The translations under genes and the position numbers were made by a program. From Clostridia bacterium (GTDB lineage Bacteria > Bacillota > Clostridia > Oscillospirales > Acutalibacteraceae): a stretch of 64,000 nt of DNA. The DNA lies in contig JAFODS010000046.1 of assembly GCA_017380575.1 (NCBI GenBank), positions 62,001-126,000 on the forward strand. Reading direction: 5' to 3'. Below, one piece after another: positions 25,101-32,503 of the stretch. The stretch's first letter is position 1; each line of letters begins with the position of its first letter. The notes under the pieces were generated by a model that saw nothing but the letters and a program-made list of their open reading frames with translations, had not been told where the DNA came from and did not search any database.

Positions 25101-26005
25101 CCGCGAACCATAACAGTGATACCTTTTTTGATTGTATCAACAATTTCCGTACACTTTTTCTTTTCACCGAAAACTTTAACGATGTAAGATGAAGTGTAGT
25201 CAGTAAGACTGAAATTAATAATGCTGTACTTGCCGTCACGTGATTCCTTTACGTCAACGGCAAAAATATCGCCCCAGATAACAACCTCACCATCCTCGGG
25301 CAGACATTCTGCAATCGGCTTCGGCTTCACTTTTATGGCAGGGCCGTAAATCGGTTTTGCGTTAGAAAGTGAAATCGGCAAATCTTCGTAAGTCTGCTCA
25401 ACAGGTTTTCTGGGTGCAGGCTCACCGCCCGAAGGCTTGGCAACAACAGGCTGTTTCTTCGGCTGAGCTTCAATGAGCTTCTGGTTTTCCTTTTTCTGAT
25501 ATTCGATAAGCTTTTCAACATCATCCTCTGATGAAGAATTGCTTATGAATTCAACCTTTACAAGGCGTTCAAAGCGGCTGTCGAGAGTGTCGCGAATGAA
25601 CTTGTCACAGCCGAGGTTTATAAGGGTATCCTTGCCGTTTGAAGCAAGGTTGATTGTAAGCTTGTCAACGCTGAAATTATATTCTGCACCTTCAAGAATC
25701 GACTTCGAAGCAGGAAAATTTTCGTAAATTTCCTTAACAAAGCCTGAAATATAATTAAGGTCAAGGCTTTCGGAAGGAAAACGGAAATCCATTCTGATTT
25801 CACGAAGGTTCATCACTCTTTTAAGCTCATCCTGTGCCTTCTTGATAACATACGTATCAACGGGTGCACCAAAGCTGACAACCATACTGACTGCTCTGTC
25901 AGCGAGGGTCGCCTCGATGCTTTCGACGGTCGCGTTACCGAAGTAAGCTAATATGCTGTTGTCAAGATAATCGCCGAAAAGGCTTAAAAAGCTGACTGCC
26001 TTCAT
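22193..26005 (-). CDS. polC: DNA polymerase III PolC-type, lacking the DnaQ-like exonuclease insert
   Basis: The 1270-residue replicative polymerase has PolC order: N-terminal domain, OB fold (about 230-325), PHP domain starting RVELHLHT near 337, zinc finger (CRQC...CPHC), catalytic core with PDIDLNFSGE, and a C-terminal HhH region. Typical PolC is about 1440 residues because a proofreading exonuclease interrupts the PHP domain. Here the PHP halves are joined by about 30 residues (about 403-432) with no FDxETTG or other exonuclease motif. Proofreading must come from another protein or be absent. The ATG at 26005 follows GGAAG. It is the distal gene of the pyrH-ispG block, 75 bp beyond ispG. 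Confidence 0.95.
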   Translation of the reverse strand: MKAVSFLSLFGDYLDNSILAYFGNATVESIEATLADRAVSMVVSFGAPVDTYVIKKAQDELKRVMNLREIRMDFRFPSESLDLNYISGFVKEIYENFPASKSILEGAEYNFSVDKLTINLASNGKDTLINLGCDKFIRDTLDSRFERLVKVEFISNSSSEDDVEKLIEYQKKENQKLIEAQPKKQPVVAKPSGGEPAPRKPVEQTYEDLPISLSNAKPIYGPAIKVKPKPIAECLPEDGEVVIWGDIFAVDVKESRDGKYSIINFSLTDYTSSYIVKVFGEKKKCTEIVDTIKKGITVMVRGPISMDTYQKSYIITARAIMLIDKIKKKDEAPEKRVELHLHTNMSTMDGMTSAKALVSRAAEWGQKAIAITDHGCVQGFPEACNTAAKAGIKIIYGMEGYLVDDDEFYPKYNFKDGDEIPTEYIEEVRSQRTYHIIILVKNTQGLKNLYKLITESNLKFFKKRPRIPRHRLMQLREGLIIGSACEAGELYQVMMDGKSDEELMQVASFYDYVEVQPIGNNRFMVRSTDEKFYDVRSDIDLQNHNRRLISIADRLNKLVVATGDVHFMEEKDAVYREILMTSMGFKDASEQAPLYMRTTQEMLDEFSYLGEETAKEIVITNTNKIADMCEKDITPFPRGTFPPSLDGADEDLTRICWERTKRDYGDPVPENVAKRLDKELKSIISNGFGVLYMIAQKLVYNSEEHGYYVGSRGSVGSSFVAHAAGISEVNPLPPHYVCRQCKHSEFFEDGSVGSGFDLPPKDCPHCNIPMHRDGHDIPFETFLGFKGDKQPDIDLNFSGEYQFYAHRYTEELFGLDHTFKAGTIGTVADKTAYGFVKKWEEAKGIFLSRAEEDRLTQGCVGVKRTTGQHPGGMVVIPASNDAEDFTPIQHPADDVAGGLRTTHFDFRSLHDTILKLDNLGHDVPTLYKHLEDSTGIKVFEADVCDPKLYQLLTSPEPLGVTAEDIECETGTLSLPELGTPFVRQMLMDAKPKNFSDMLQISGLSHGTGVWLGNAQDLIEKGICTISNVIGTRDNIMVFLMHKGLEPDMAFKIMEIVRKGNATKLLTEDHMNAMREHNVPQWYIDSCMKIEYMFPKAHAAAYVIAAMRLAWYKIYHPIEYYATYMSVRGEDLDTVAIMKGRDAVKACMKEIKAKGHEATAKEEGIYTSMQVVNEMMARGVEFLPVDIYKSHASTYLIEDGKIRLPFSAMAGTGEAAAVSLMKARDDGQGEYMSREDLQQRAGISKSVMETLDACGALEGLPESTQISFFNF

Positions 26006-26026
26006 TTTGCACTTCCTTGTGTCAAT

Positions 26027-26071
26027 TCCTCCACCGCTACGCGGTCCCCCTCCCTTTAGGCAAGGGAGGCT
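26027..26071. repeat. Short palindromic repeat between ispG and polC
   Basis: Two hairpins in tandem: 26033-26037 with 26041-26045, and an 8-bp stem 26049-26056 with 26062-26069. The 19 nt at 26053-26071 are identical to 10537-10555, marking a dispersed repeat family. It sits in the 75-bp gap inside the operon, directly before the polC ribosome site. Confidence 0.7.
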
Positions 26072-26080
26072 GAAAAGGTT

Positions 26081-27130
26081 TTATAATTTATCAATTTCTT
26101 CCAATAATTCTTTGACGATGTCTTTTTCGTCAATTTTTCTTAAGATTACGCCCTTTCTGAAGAGCATTGCACAGCCGTCACCGCCTGCGATACCGATATC
26201 CGCTTCTCTTGCTTCACCGGGGCCGTTAACCACACATCCCATAACCGCAACCTTGATTTTCTTTGTACAGTTACGAAGAGCGTTTTCAACCTCGTTCGCA
26301 ACACTGATAAGGTCAATCTTTGTTCTTCCGCAGGTCGGGCAGGAAACAATCTGTACACTGTCGGATTTAAGTCCGAGTGCCTTAAGGATATCGTGGCCTG
26401 CATAAACCTCGTTCACGGGGTCGTCCGTGAGCGAAACGCGGATTGTGTCGCCGATACCGTGCATAAGAAGGCTTCCGATACCTGCGCTGGATTTGATAAG
26501 TCCCATACGAGCCGTACCTGCTTCCGTTACACCGAGGTGCAAAGGATAGTTACATCTTTCTGCAACAGTTTCGTATGCCTTTATCATATTCTCAACGTTT
26601 GACGATTTGATTGAAATAATAATATCGTCAAAATCAAATTTTTCAAGTAAAGATGCGTGGTACATTGCACTTTCTGCCATAGCTTCAGGAGTCGGTGCAC
26701 CGTACTTCGCAAGGATTTCTTTTTCTAATGAGCCTGAATTTACACCGATTCGGATCGGAATATTTCTTGATTTACAAGCGTCAACAACAGCCTTGACTCT
26801 GTCGTCCGAGCCGATGTTGCCGGGGTTGATACGCACCTTGTCAACACCTGCTGCAACAGCTTCAATTGCGAGGCGGTAATCAAAATGAATATCCGCAACA
26901 ATCGGAGCCTTTACAGCTTCCTTCAAAGCAGGGATAAGACCAACGGCATCCATATCGGGAATTGCACCGCGGATAACCTGACAGCCTGCCTTTTCAAGCT
27001 CGACAGCCTGAGCTACGCTTGCTTCAAAATCGTGGGCAGGTTTATTGAGCATTGACTGCACACTGACAGGTGCGTCGCCACCGATGTAAACACTGCCGAC
27101 TTTAACTTTTTTAGTTTTTCTGCGTTCCAT
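26081..27130 (-). CDS. ispG: (E)-4-hydroxy-3-methylbut-2-enyl-diphosphate synthase
   Basis: A 349-residue enzyme of the MEP isoprenoid pathway that makes HMBPP from MEcPP. It has the N-terminal TIM barrel (GGDAPVSVQSM, VADIHFDYRLA, RINPGN) and the C-terminal iron-sulfur domain whose ligands lie in SCPTCGRTKID and VMGCVVNGPGEA, with the Glu of that motif as fourth ligand. The short form without the plant insert is usual in bacteria. It follows rseP by 19 bp in the minus-strand block. Together with dxr and uppS it links isoprenoid supply to cell-wall lipid carrier synthesis. Confidence 0.96.
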   Translation of the reverse strand: MERRKTKKVKVGSVYIGGDAPVSVQSMLNKPAHDFEASVAQAVELEKAGCQVIRGAIPDMDAVGLIPALKEAVKAPIVADIHFDYRLAIEAVAAGVDKVRINPGNIGSDDRVKAVVDACKSRNIPIRIGVNSGSLEKEILAKYGAPTPEAMAESAMYHASLLEKFDFDDIIISIKSSNVENMIKAYETVAERCNYPLHLGVTEAGTARMGLIKSSAGIGSLLMHGIGDTIRVSLTDDPVNEVYAGHDILKALGLKSDSVQIVSCPTCGRTKIDLISVANEVENALRNCTKKIKVAVMGCVVNGPGEAREADIGIAGGDGCAMLFRKGVILRKIDEKDIVKELLEEIDKL

Positions 27131-27149
27131 AAACCTACCTCCGAAAAAT

Positions 27150-28199
27150 TTATTTTATAAATAACGTATAAATATCCTTAAACGTAATTGCAACCATAAA
27201 CAGAAGAAGTATTGCCATTCCTATTCCGTGAACAAGAGATTCATACTTCTGATTTATCGGTTTTCTTCTTATAAGTTCGATAAAGAGGAAAAGAAGTCTT
27301 CCGCCGTCAAGTGCGGGAATCGGCAAAAGATTAAAAAGACCGATATTGATTGTGATGAGAGCCATCATTGTGAAAAGTCCCGTGTAGTCCGTTGTTTTTA
27401 CGGATTCTGCCGCCGCATCGGACATAAAATCAATTACACCGACAGGACCTGAAACATCCTTGATTGAGTATTTGCCCGTAACCATATCAAAAAGGCTGAG
27501 CCATACCATACGGCAGATGCTTGCAGACTGCTTAAATGTGTCTGTGAAAACATTGCCGAAAGATTTATCTACACCGAGAATCGTAATCTGAAACGGTGAT
27601 ATTTCGACGTCTGTGAGCTCGATTTTCTCACCGTCACGTTCAACAACAAAGTCTGTTGTGCCGTCTGTTCTGCTGAGAAGGTAACCGATATCCGTATAGT
27701 AAAGAACACGTCTTCCGTCAATTTTGATTATCTCATCTTTGGATTTAAGTCCGTTATATTCTGCAACCTGCTTTGAATCCACGGTAAAGCTATGAAAGCT
27801 GTTCGTTCCTGCAAGTCCGTCGTTGATGCTGAGCGTTACGGCAACAATTATCAGACCGAGGAAAATGTTTACAAGTGCACCTGCAACAACGATAACAATT
27901 CTCTGCCAGCACGGCTTGTTATTGAATGCATGTTCATCGTCGCTGTCCTCGTCTTCGCCTTCCATGCTGACAAAACCGCCAATCGGGAAAAGTCGCACCG
28001 AATACTGGGTGTCGCCCTTCTTTTTGCCGAAAAGCTTAGGCCCCATACCCATTGAAAATTCATTTACTTTTACTTTGAAAAGCTTTGCAAAAGTAAAATG
28101 TCCGAGCTCGTGCACCATTACGATTACACCGAAAAACAGAAGTGCAATAAGCACCGTCCATTTGCTTGCGATAAAGGAAAGAAATTCTATCTTAAACAC
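27150..28199 (-). CDS. rseP: RIP metalloprotease (site-2 protease)
   Basis: A 349-residue multipass intramembrane protease. The zinc motif HELGH lies in the first membrane segment (VMVHELGHF, about residue 29), a PDZ domain occupies about 120-200, and the third ligand is in LLPIPALDGGRLL near the C-terminus. RseP/RasP cleaves membrane anchors of anti-sigma factors and signal-peptide remnants. The position between dxr and ispG is the usual one in Firmicutes. No anti-sigma client is nearby. Confidence 0.95.
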   Translation of the reverse strand: MFKIEFLSFIASKWTVLIALLFFGVIVMVHELGHFTFAKLFKVKVNEFSMGMGPKLFGKKKGDTQYSVRLFPIGGFVSMEGEDEDSDDEHAFNNKPCWQRIVIVVAGALVNIFLGLIIVAVTLSINDGLAGTNSFHSFTVDSKQVAEYNGLKSKDEIIKIDGRRVLYYTDIGYLLSRTDGTTDFVVERDGEKIELTDVEISPFQITILGVDKSFGNVFTDTFKQSASICRMVWLSLFDMVTGKYSIKDVSGPVGVIDFMSDAAAESVKTTDYTGLFTMMALITINIGLFNLLPIPALDGGRLLFLFIELIRRKPINQKYESLVHGIGMAILLLFMVAITFKDIYTLFIK

Positions 28200-28219
28200 C
28201 TCCGCAGTGTTTTGAAATC

Positions 28220-29365
28220 TCAGTTAATTTTATTTTTTACATATTCCCTTGCCCAACTGTACATTGCAAGAACATCGTCAAGGGTATAAGTATCATAATG
28301 CTGTGAAGCTTCAACGGCTGAGCGTACGAACTCTTCAATTTCAAGGAATTTTATTTTACCCTGACGGAAAGCAAGGTTTGCTTCCTCATTTGCCGCATTC
28401 GCACAGGCAGGATAAAGACCGCCGTCGTTGATTGCCTTTCTGCAGACGTTGATAAGTCCGAATGTTTCGTAATCGGGTTCAAAGAAGGTAAGGTTACCGT
28501 ACTGTGTTAACGAAAGAGGCTTCACGGGTGACGGAATTCTGTTCGGGTAAGTAAGTGCATACTGAATCGGAATCCGCATATCGGGAACACCGAGCTGTGC
28601 AATAACAGAATTGTCACAATACTCAACAAGAGAATGAATAACACTCTCGCGGTGCACAACGATATCAATATCGTCGGGCTTCATATCAAAAAGCCATACA
28701 GCCTCGATAAGCTCAAGACCCTTGTTCATCATTGAAGCAGAGTCGATGGTTATTTTTGCACCCATACTCCAGTTCGGATGGTTAAGTGCTTCCTTAACCG
28801 TTACGGCTTCAAGCTCGGCACGCTTCTTTCCGAAGAACGGACCGCCCGATGCCGTAAGAATAAGCTTTTTGACTTCTTTTTTATCTGCACATCCCTGAAG
28901 GGACTGAAAAATTGCTGAATGTTCACTGTCAACAGGAAGAATGCTGACACCTTTTTCTTTCGCAAGGTTCATTACGAGCTGACCGCCTGCAACAAGTGTT
29001 TCCTTATTCGCAAGGGCGATTTCGCTGCCCTTGTTGATTGCTGCCACCGTAGGCTCAAGACCTGCCATTCCGACAATGCTGTTAAGAACATAGTCTGCAC
29101 CAAGTGCCGCACATTCGCAAACACCGTCCATTCCCGAAAGAACCTTTGTGTCTGTATCAGCCACACGGACTTTCAGGTCTGCAGCAGCTTTTTCGTCAAC
29201 CATGGCCGCATATTTCGGCTTGAATTTACGAATCTGTTCTTCAATTATGTCAGTATTTGTACTTGCGGTAAGAGCGACAACCTCATAACCCTGCATCTCT
29301 ATAACTTCAAGAGCCTGAGTGCCGATTGAACCTGTTGAGCCAAGTATTGTTACAGTTTTACTCAT
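28220..29365 (-). CDS. dxr: 1-deoxy-D-xylulose-5-phosphate reductoisomerase
   Basis: A 381-residue enzyme converting DXP to MEP with NADPH, the committed step of the MEP pathway. Visible: GSTGSIGTQALEV (NADPH site), ALANKETLVAGG, PVDSEHSAIFQ with the divalent-metal Asp and Glu, TASGGPF, HPNWSMG and the MNKGLELIEA helix. Length is normal. The gene is followed by rseP after 20 bp and preceded by cdsA, 28 bp away. Confidence 0.97.
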   Translation of the reverse strand: MSKTVTILGSTGSIGTQALEVIEMQGYEVVALTASTNTDIIEEQIRKFKPKYAAMVDEKAAADLKVRVADTDTKVLSGMDGVCECAALGADYVLNSIVGMAGLEPTVAAINKGSEIALANKETLVAGGQLVMNLAKEKGVSILPVDSEHSAIFQSLQGCADKKEVKKLILTASGGPFFGKKRAELEAVTVKEALNHPNWSMGAKITIDSASMMNKGLELIEAVWLFDMKPDDIDIVVHRESVIHSLVEYCDNSVIAQLGVPDMRIPIQYALTYPNRIPSPVKPLSLTQYGNLTFFEPDYETFGLINVCRKAINDGGLYPACANAANEEANLAFRQGKIKFLEIEEFVRSAVEASQHYDTYTLDDVLAMYSWAREYVKNKIN

Positions 29366-29393
29366 AAAATCACCATGCTATCCCGAAAGTATA

Positions 29394-30248
29394 TCACTTA
29401 AGTGTGTTTATTATGTTGAGAATAACATACATTGACGGCAAGACAAACAATGCACTGTCAATTCTGTCCATTAATCCACCGTGTCCGGGGATAAGATTTC
29501 CGTAGTCCTTGATACCGTAGTTACGCTTGATAACCGATGCGCAAAGGTCGCCGAAAATACTGATAACGCAAAGAGCGATTGAAATCGGAATCACTAAATA
29601 CCAATCCCAACCTGTAAACGGAGCACTGAAAAATCTTTTTGCAACAAAGAATACTCCGATATTCATCAACGTTGCCAGAAATACACCGCCGATTGCACCT
29701 TCCCATGTTTTTTTCGGGCTGATGACGGGAGCCATCTTGTGTTTGCCGAAAAATACTCCTGAGAAGTAAGAGAATGTGTCCGTACCCCAGGCACAGACAG
29801 CACAGGTAAAGATAATATAAATTACATGTGACTCAACGTGACGTGCATCAGTTACAAACTGCCAGTCGTAAAGCTTGATCAGGCAAGCGATTGCATTCGG
29901 CACGGCAAGTGATGACATAAGGCACATTGAAACCTGGTCAAACTTTACTTCCTTGTTCCATTTTACCATCATAATAAGCAAGGTGATAAAATAAACAGAA
30001 ATTGCCGCTACCGGTGTGATGCCGATTCTGTCAAGCAGATTATAAGAAACATTAAACGGAATAAATGCACCGACAACCATTGAAAGGATCGTCATCGGCA
30101 TTTTCACTTTTGCCACTCTGCTGAGCTCGTAAACCGAGATACCGCTGGCGATTGCAGCGATAAGCGGCAAAAGAATTGTATCCATATTAAAAAGCAGGAA
30201 GATGAACAGCGCTGCACAGACAAGTCCTGCAATAATTCGAGTTTTCAT
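29394..30248 (-). CDS. cdsA: Phosphatidate cytidylyltransferase
   Basis: A 284-residue polytopic membrane enzyme making CDP-diacylglycerol from phosphatidic acid and CTP. About eight hydrophobic segments precede the C-terminal signature ASVIKRNYGIKD...PGHGGLMDRIDS. Its ATG shares a base with the uppS stop (TGATG), indicating translational coupling. Together with uppS it feeds phospholipid and wall synthesis. Confidence 0.95.
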   Translation of the reverse strand: MKTRIIAGLVCAALFIFLLFNMDTILLPLIAAIASGISVYELSRVAKVKMPMTILSMVVGAFIPFNVSYNLLDRIGITPVAAISVYFITLLIMMVKWNKEVKFDQVSMCLMSSLAVPNAIACLIKLYDWQFVTDARHVESHVIYIIFTCAVCAWGTDTFSYFSGVFFGKHKMAPVISPKKTWEGAIGGVFLATLMNIGVFFVAKRFFSAPFTGWDWYLVIPISIALCVISIFGDLCASVIKRNYGIKDYGNLIPGHGGLMDRIDSALFVLPSMYVILNIINTLK

Positions 30249-30961
30249 CAGACACCTCCGAAACGTCTGTTACGGTTGTTGAAATCATCAATCGCTTTGT
30301 CAAGGTCAGCTTCCGTAAAATCAGGCCAGAGAATGTCTGAAAACCAGAATTCCGAATAAGCTGACTGCCAGATGAGGAAATTAGAAAGTCTGTATTCACC
30401 GCTCGGACGGATGATAAGATCCGGGTCAGCCTGACCTGCAGTGTAAATGTTATCGGAAATATCCTGCTCGGTTATATCCTCGGGATTAAGTTCATCGTCT
30501 TTTACCTTCTGTGCAATTTTCTTAACTGCATCAACAATTTCAAGCCTTCCGCCGTAGTTGATTGCGATATTCACATCAATCTTATCGGCATCCTTTGAAT
30601 CACGCTCGGTTGTTTCAAACCTTTCAATGATATCCTCGGGAACACCCTCACGGTGACCGATAAAATGAATTCGCATACCTTTCTGTACATTCTCTTCCTG
30701 ACGCTCTTCTGCTTCGTCAAGGTAATCGCGGAAAAGGTTCATAAGTGCAGAAACCTCTGCGGGAGGTCTGCGCCAGTTTTCAGTTGAGAAAGCATAGAAT
30801 GTGATATATTTTACGCCGATTTCACCGGCATATTCACAAATTCTGCGAAAAACATTTGCACCTGCTTTGTGGCCTTCCGAACGTTCAAGACCGCGTTGCT
30901 TTGCCCAACGGCCGTTACCGTCCATAATTATTCCGATATGCTCGGGAATTTTTCTTTCCAT
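30248..30961 (-). CDS. uppS: Isoprenyl (undecaprenyl) diphosphate synthase
   Basis: A 237-residue cis-prenyltransferase producing the C55 lipid carrier for peptidoglycan. Motifs: GIIMDGNGRWA with the catalytic Asp, FYAFSTENW, INYGGR and RPSGEYRLSNFLIWQ followed by the SAYSE segment whose Glu binds magnesium. The common RTSGE is RPSGE here, a conservative variation. It overlaps cdsA by one base. A perfect hairpin lies in the 67-bp gap after frr. Confidence 0.96.
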   Translation of the reverse strand: MERKIPEHIGIIMDGNGRWAKQRGLERSEGHKAGANVFRRICEYAGEIGVKYITFYAFSTENWRRPPAEVSALMNLFRDYLDEAEERQEENVQKGMRIHFIGHREGVPEDIIERFETTERDSKDADKIDVNIAINYGGRLEIVDAVKKIAQKVKDDELNPEDITEQDISDNIYTAGQADPDLIIRPSGEYRLSNFLIWQSAYSEFWFSDILWPDFTEADLDKAIDDFNNRNRRFGGV

Positions 30962-30981
30962 AATTCTACCTCAAACAAACA

Positions 30982-31003
30982 GGGCAGACAATGAAGTCTG
31001 CCC
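30982..31003 (-). other. Intra-operon hairpin between frr and uppS
   Basis: A perfect 8-bp GC-rich stem (30982-30989 with 30996-31003) with a six-base loop. On the minus strand it is followed only by TGTTTGTTT, so it may act as a partial terminator or an RNA-processing or stability element setting the frr:uppS ratio. Confidence 0.5.
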
Positions 31004-31028
31004 CGGTTTTTCTGATTTGTCAGACAAC

Positions 31029-31583
31029 TTAGATTTCCATAACTTCTTTTTCTTTTGCAGATGCGATTTCGTCAACCTTCTTAACGAACTCATCTGTGAT
31101 TTTCTGAAGTTCATTTTCACCGTTTTTAAGGTCGTCCTCTGTGATTTCAGAAGCCTTCTGCATTTTCTTGATCTTATCGATTGAATCGCGGCGGACTGCA
31201 CGGATTGCAACCTTTGAATCCTCAGCAAGCTTCTTGATATCCTTAACGATTTCCTTACGTCTGTCTTCTGTAAGTGCCGGGAATGTAAGACGGATTACAA
31301 CACCATCATTCTGCGGGTTGATGCCGATATCTGAAGTAAGGATTGCCTTATAGATAGGCTCAAGAGAAGACTTATCCCACGGCTGAATAACAAGGATTCT
31401 TGCCTCTGCAACAGAGATAGCAGCCATCTGATTGATCGGTGTGGGAACTCCCCAGTAATCAACCAAGATCTTATCAAGAACAGCAGCGTTTGCACGGCCT
31501 GCACGGATTGCTGCATACTCTTCCTTGAGTACGTTTGTTGTTTTTGTCATTTTGTCTCTTGTAAAGCTGTAAACTTCTTTCAT
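31029..31583 (-). CDS. frr: Ribosome recycling factor
   Basis: A 184-residue protein spanning the whole RRF family length. It carries the conserved N-terminal RAGRANAAVLDKI, VPTPINQMA, LVIQPWD, the GINPQNDG loop and TEDRRKEIVK. With EF-G it splits the post-termination ribosome. AAAGGAG precedes the ATG. It follows pyrH by about 40 bp. Confidence 0.97.
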   Translation of the reverse strand: MKEVYSFTRDKMTKTTNVLKEEYAAIRAGRANAAVLDKILVDYWGVPTPINQMAAISVAEARILVIQPWDKSSLEPIYKAILTSDIGINPQNDGVVIRLTFPALTEDRRKEIVKDIKKLAEDSKVAIRAVRRDSIDKIKKMQKASEITEDDLKNGENELQKITDEFVKKVDEIASAKEKEVMEI

Positions 31584-31623
31584 GACTATTTCTCCTTTTA
31601 TGTAAGTTTATGTAAATTTTAAA

Positions 31624-32322
31624 TTATTCCTTAACGAGTGTACCGATGTTTTCACCCTTGACAGCTCTGATGATATTTTCAGGGTCTTCAAGATTGAAAA
31701 CAAGAATTGCGATTGAGTTATCTCTGCAAAGTGAAGCCGCTGTGCTGTCCATAACCTTAAGTCCCTTTGCGAGAACCTCAGAATGTGTAAGCGTGTCATA
31801 CTTCACAGCGTCAGCAAACTTGTTCGGGTCCTTATCGTAAACACCGTCAACGTTTGTTGCCTTGAAGATAACGTCAGCTTCAATTTCAGCAGCTCTGAGT
31901 GCTGCAGTTGTATCTGTTGAGAAGAACGGACAACCCGTACCGCAACCGAAGATAACAACCTCGCCGTTTTCAAGGTGCTTCACTGCATCGCGAGCAACAA
32001 ACTGCTCAGCAATCGGCTGCATTGCAACGGCACTCATAACGCGTGCCTTGACACCGAGCTGTTCAAGTGCTTCGCAAAGAGCAAGTGAATTCATAACGGT
32101 TGCGAGCATACCCATATTATCTGCTCTTGTTCTGTTCATTGAGCCTGAGCTTCTGCCACGCCAGAAATTACCGCCGCCGACAACGAGACCGACCTGAACA
32201 CCCATATCTGCAACCTTTTTAACGTATGAGCAGACGTTTGTTACCATATCAAAGTCAATTCCGTGACCCTGCTCACCGGCAAGCACTTCTCCGCTCAGTT
32301 TAAGCAAAATTCTTTTAAACAT
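31624..32322 (-). CDS. pyrH: Uridylate kinase
   Basis: A 232-residue amino-acid-kinase-fold UMP kinase making UDP from UMP and ATP. Marks: [47 protein letters not shown] and [12 protein letters not shown]. The ATG at 32322 is chosen because GGAGGG lies seven bases before it; an in-frame TTG at 32328 overlaps that ribosome site. It is the first gene of the minus-strand block that runs to polC. Confidence 0.97.
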   Translation of the reverse strand: MFKRILLKLSGEVLAGEQGHGIDFDMVTNVCSYVKKVADMGVQVGLVVGGGNFWRGRSSGSMNRTRADNMGMLATVMNSLALCEALEQLGVKARVMSAVAMQPIAEQFVARDAVKHLENGEVVIFGCGTGCPFFSTDTTAALRAAEIEADVIFKATNVDGVYDKDPNKFADAVKYDTLTHSEVLAKGLKVMDSTAASLCRDNSIAILVFNLEDPENIIRAVKGENIGTLVKE

Positions 32323-32503
32323 TTTCAACCCTCCGTTGATGTTGAATAATACACAATTACATTATATATTTTACTTTAAAACAAGTCTTATGTAAAGCCT
32401 TTAACTGTAAATTTTCTTATTTTTTTAAATTTTATCTTTATTTATTCTTCAGGACAATGTATAATAGCTTTAGTTTTTATTGTATACGTCCGGAGGCAGA
32501 AGA

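Noticed and set aside
30982..31003. Full terminator splitting the pyrH-polC operon
   Set aside because: The stem is perfect but the downstream T-tract is interrupted, so complete termination is unlikely.
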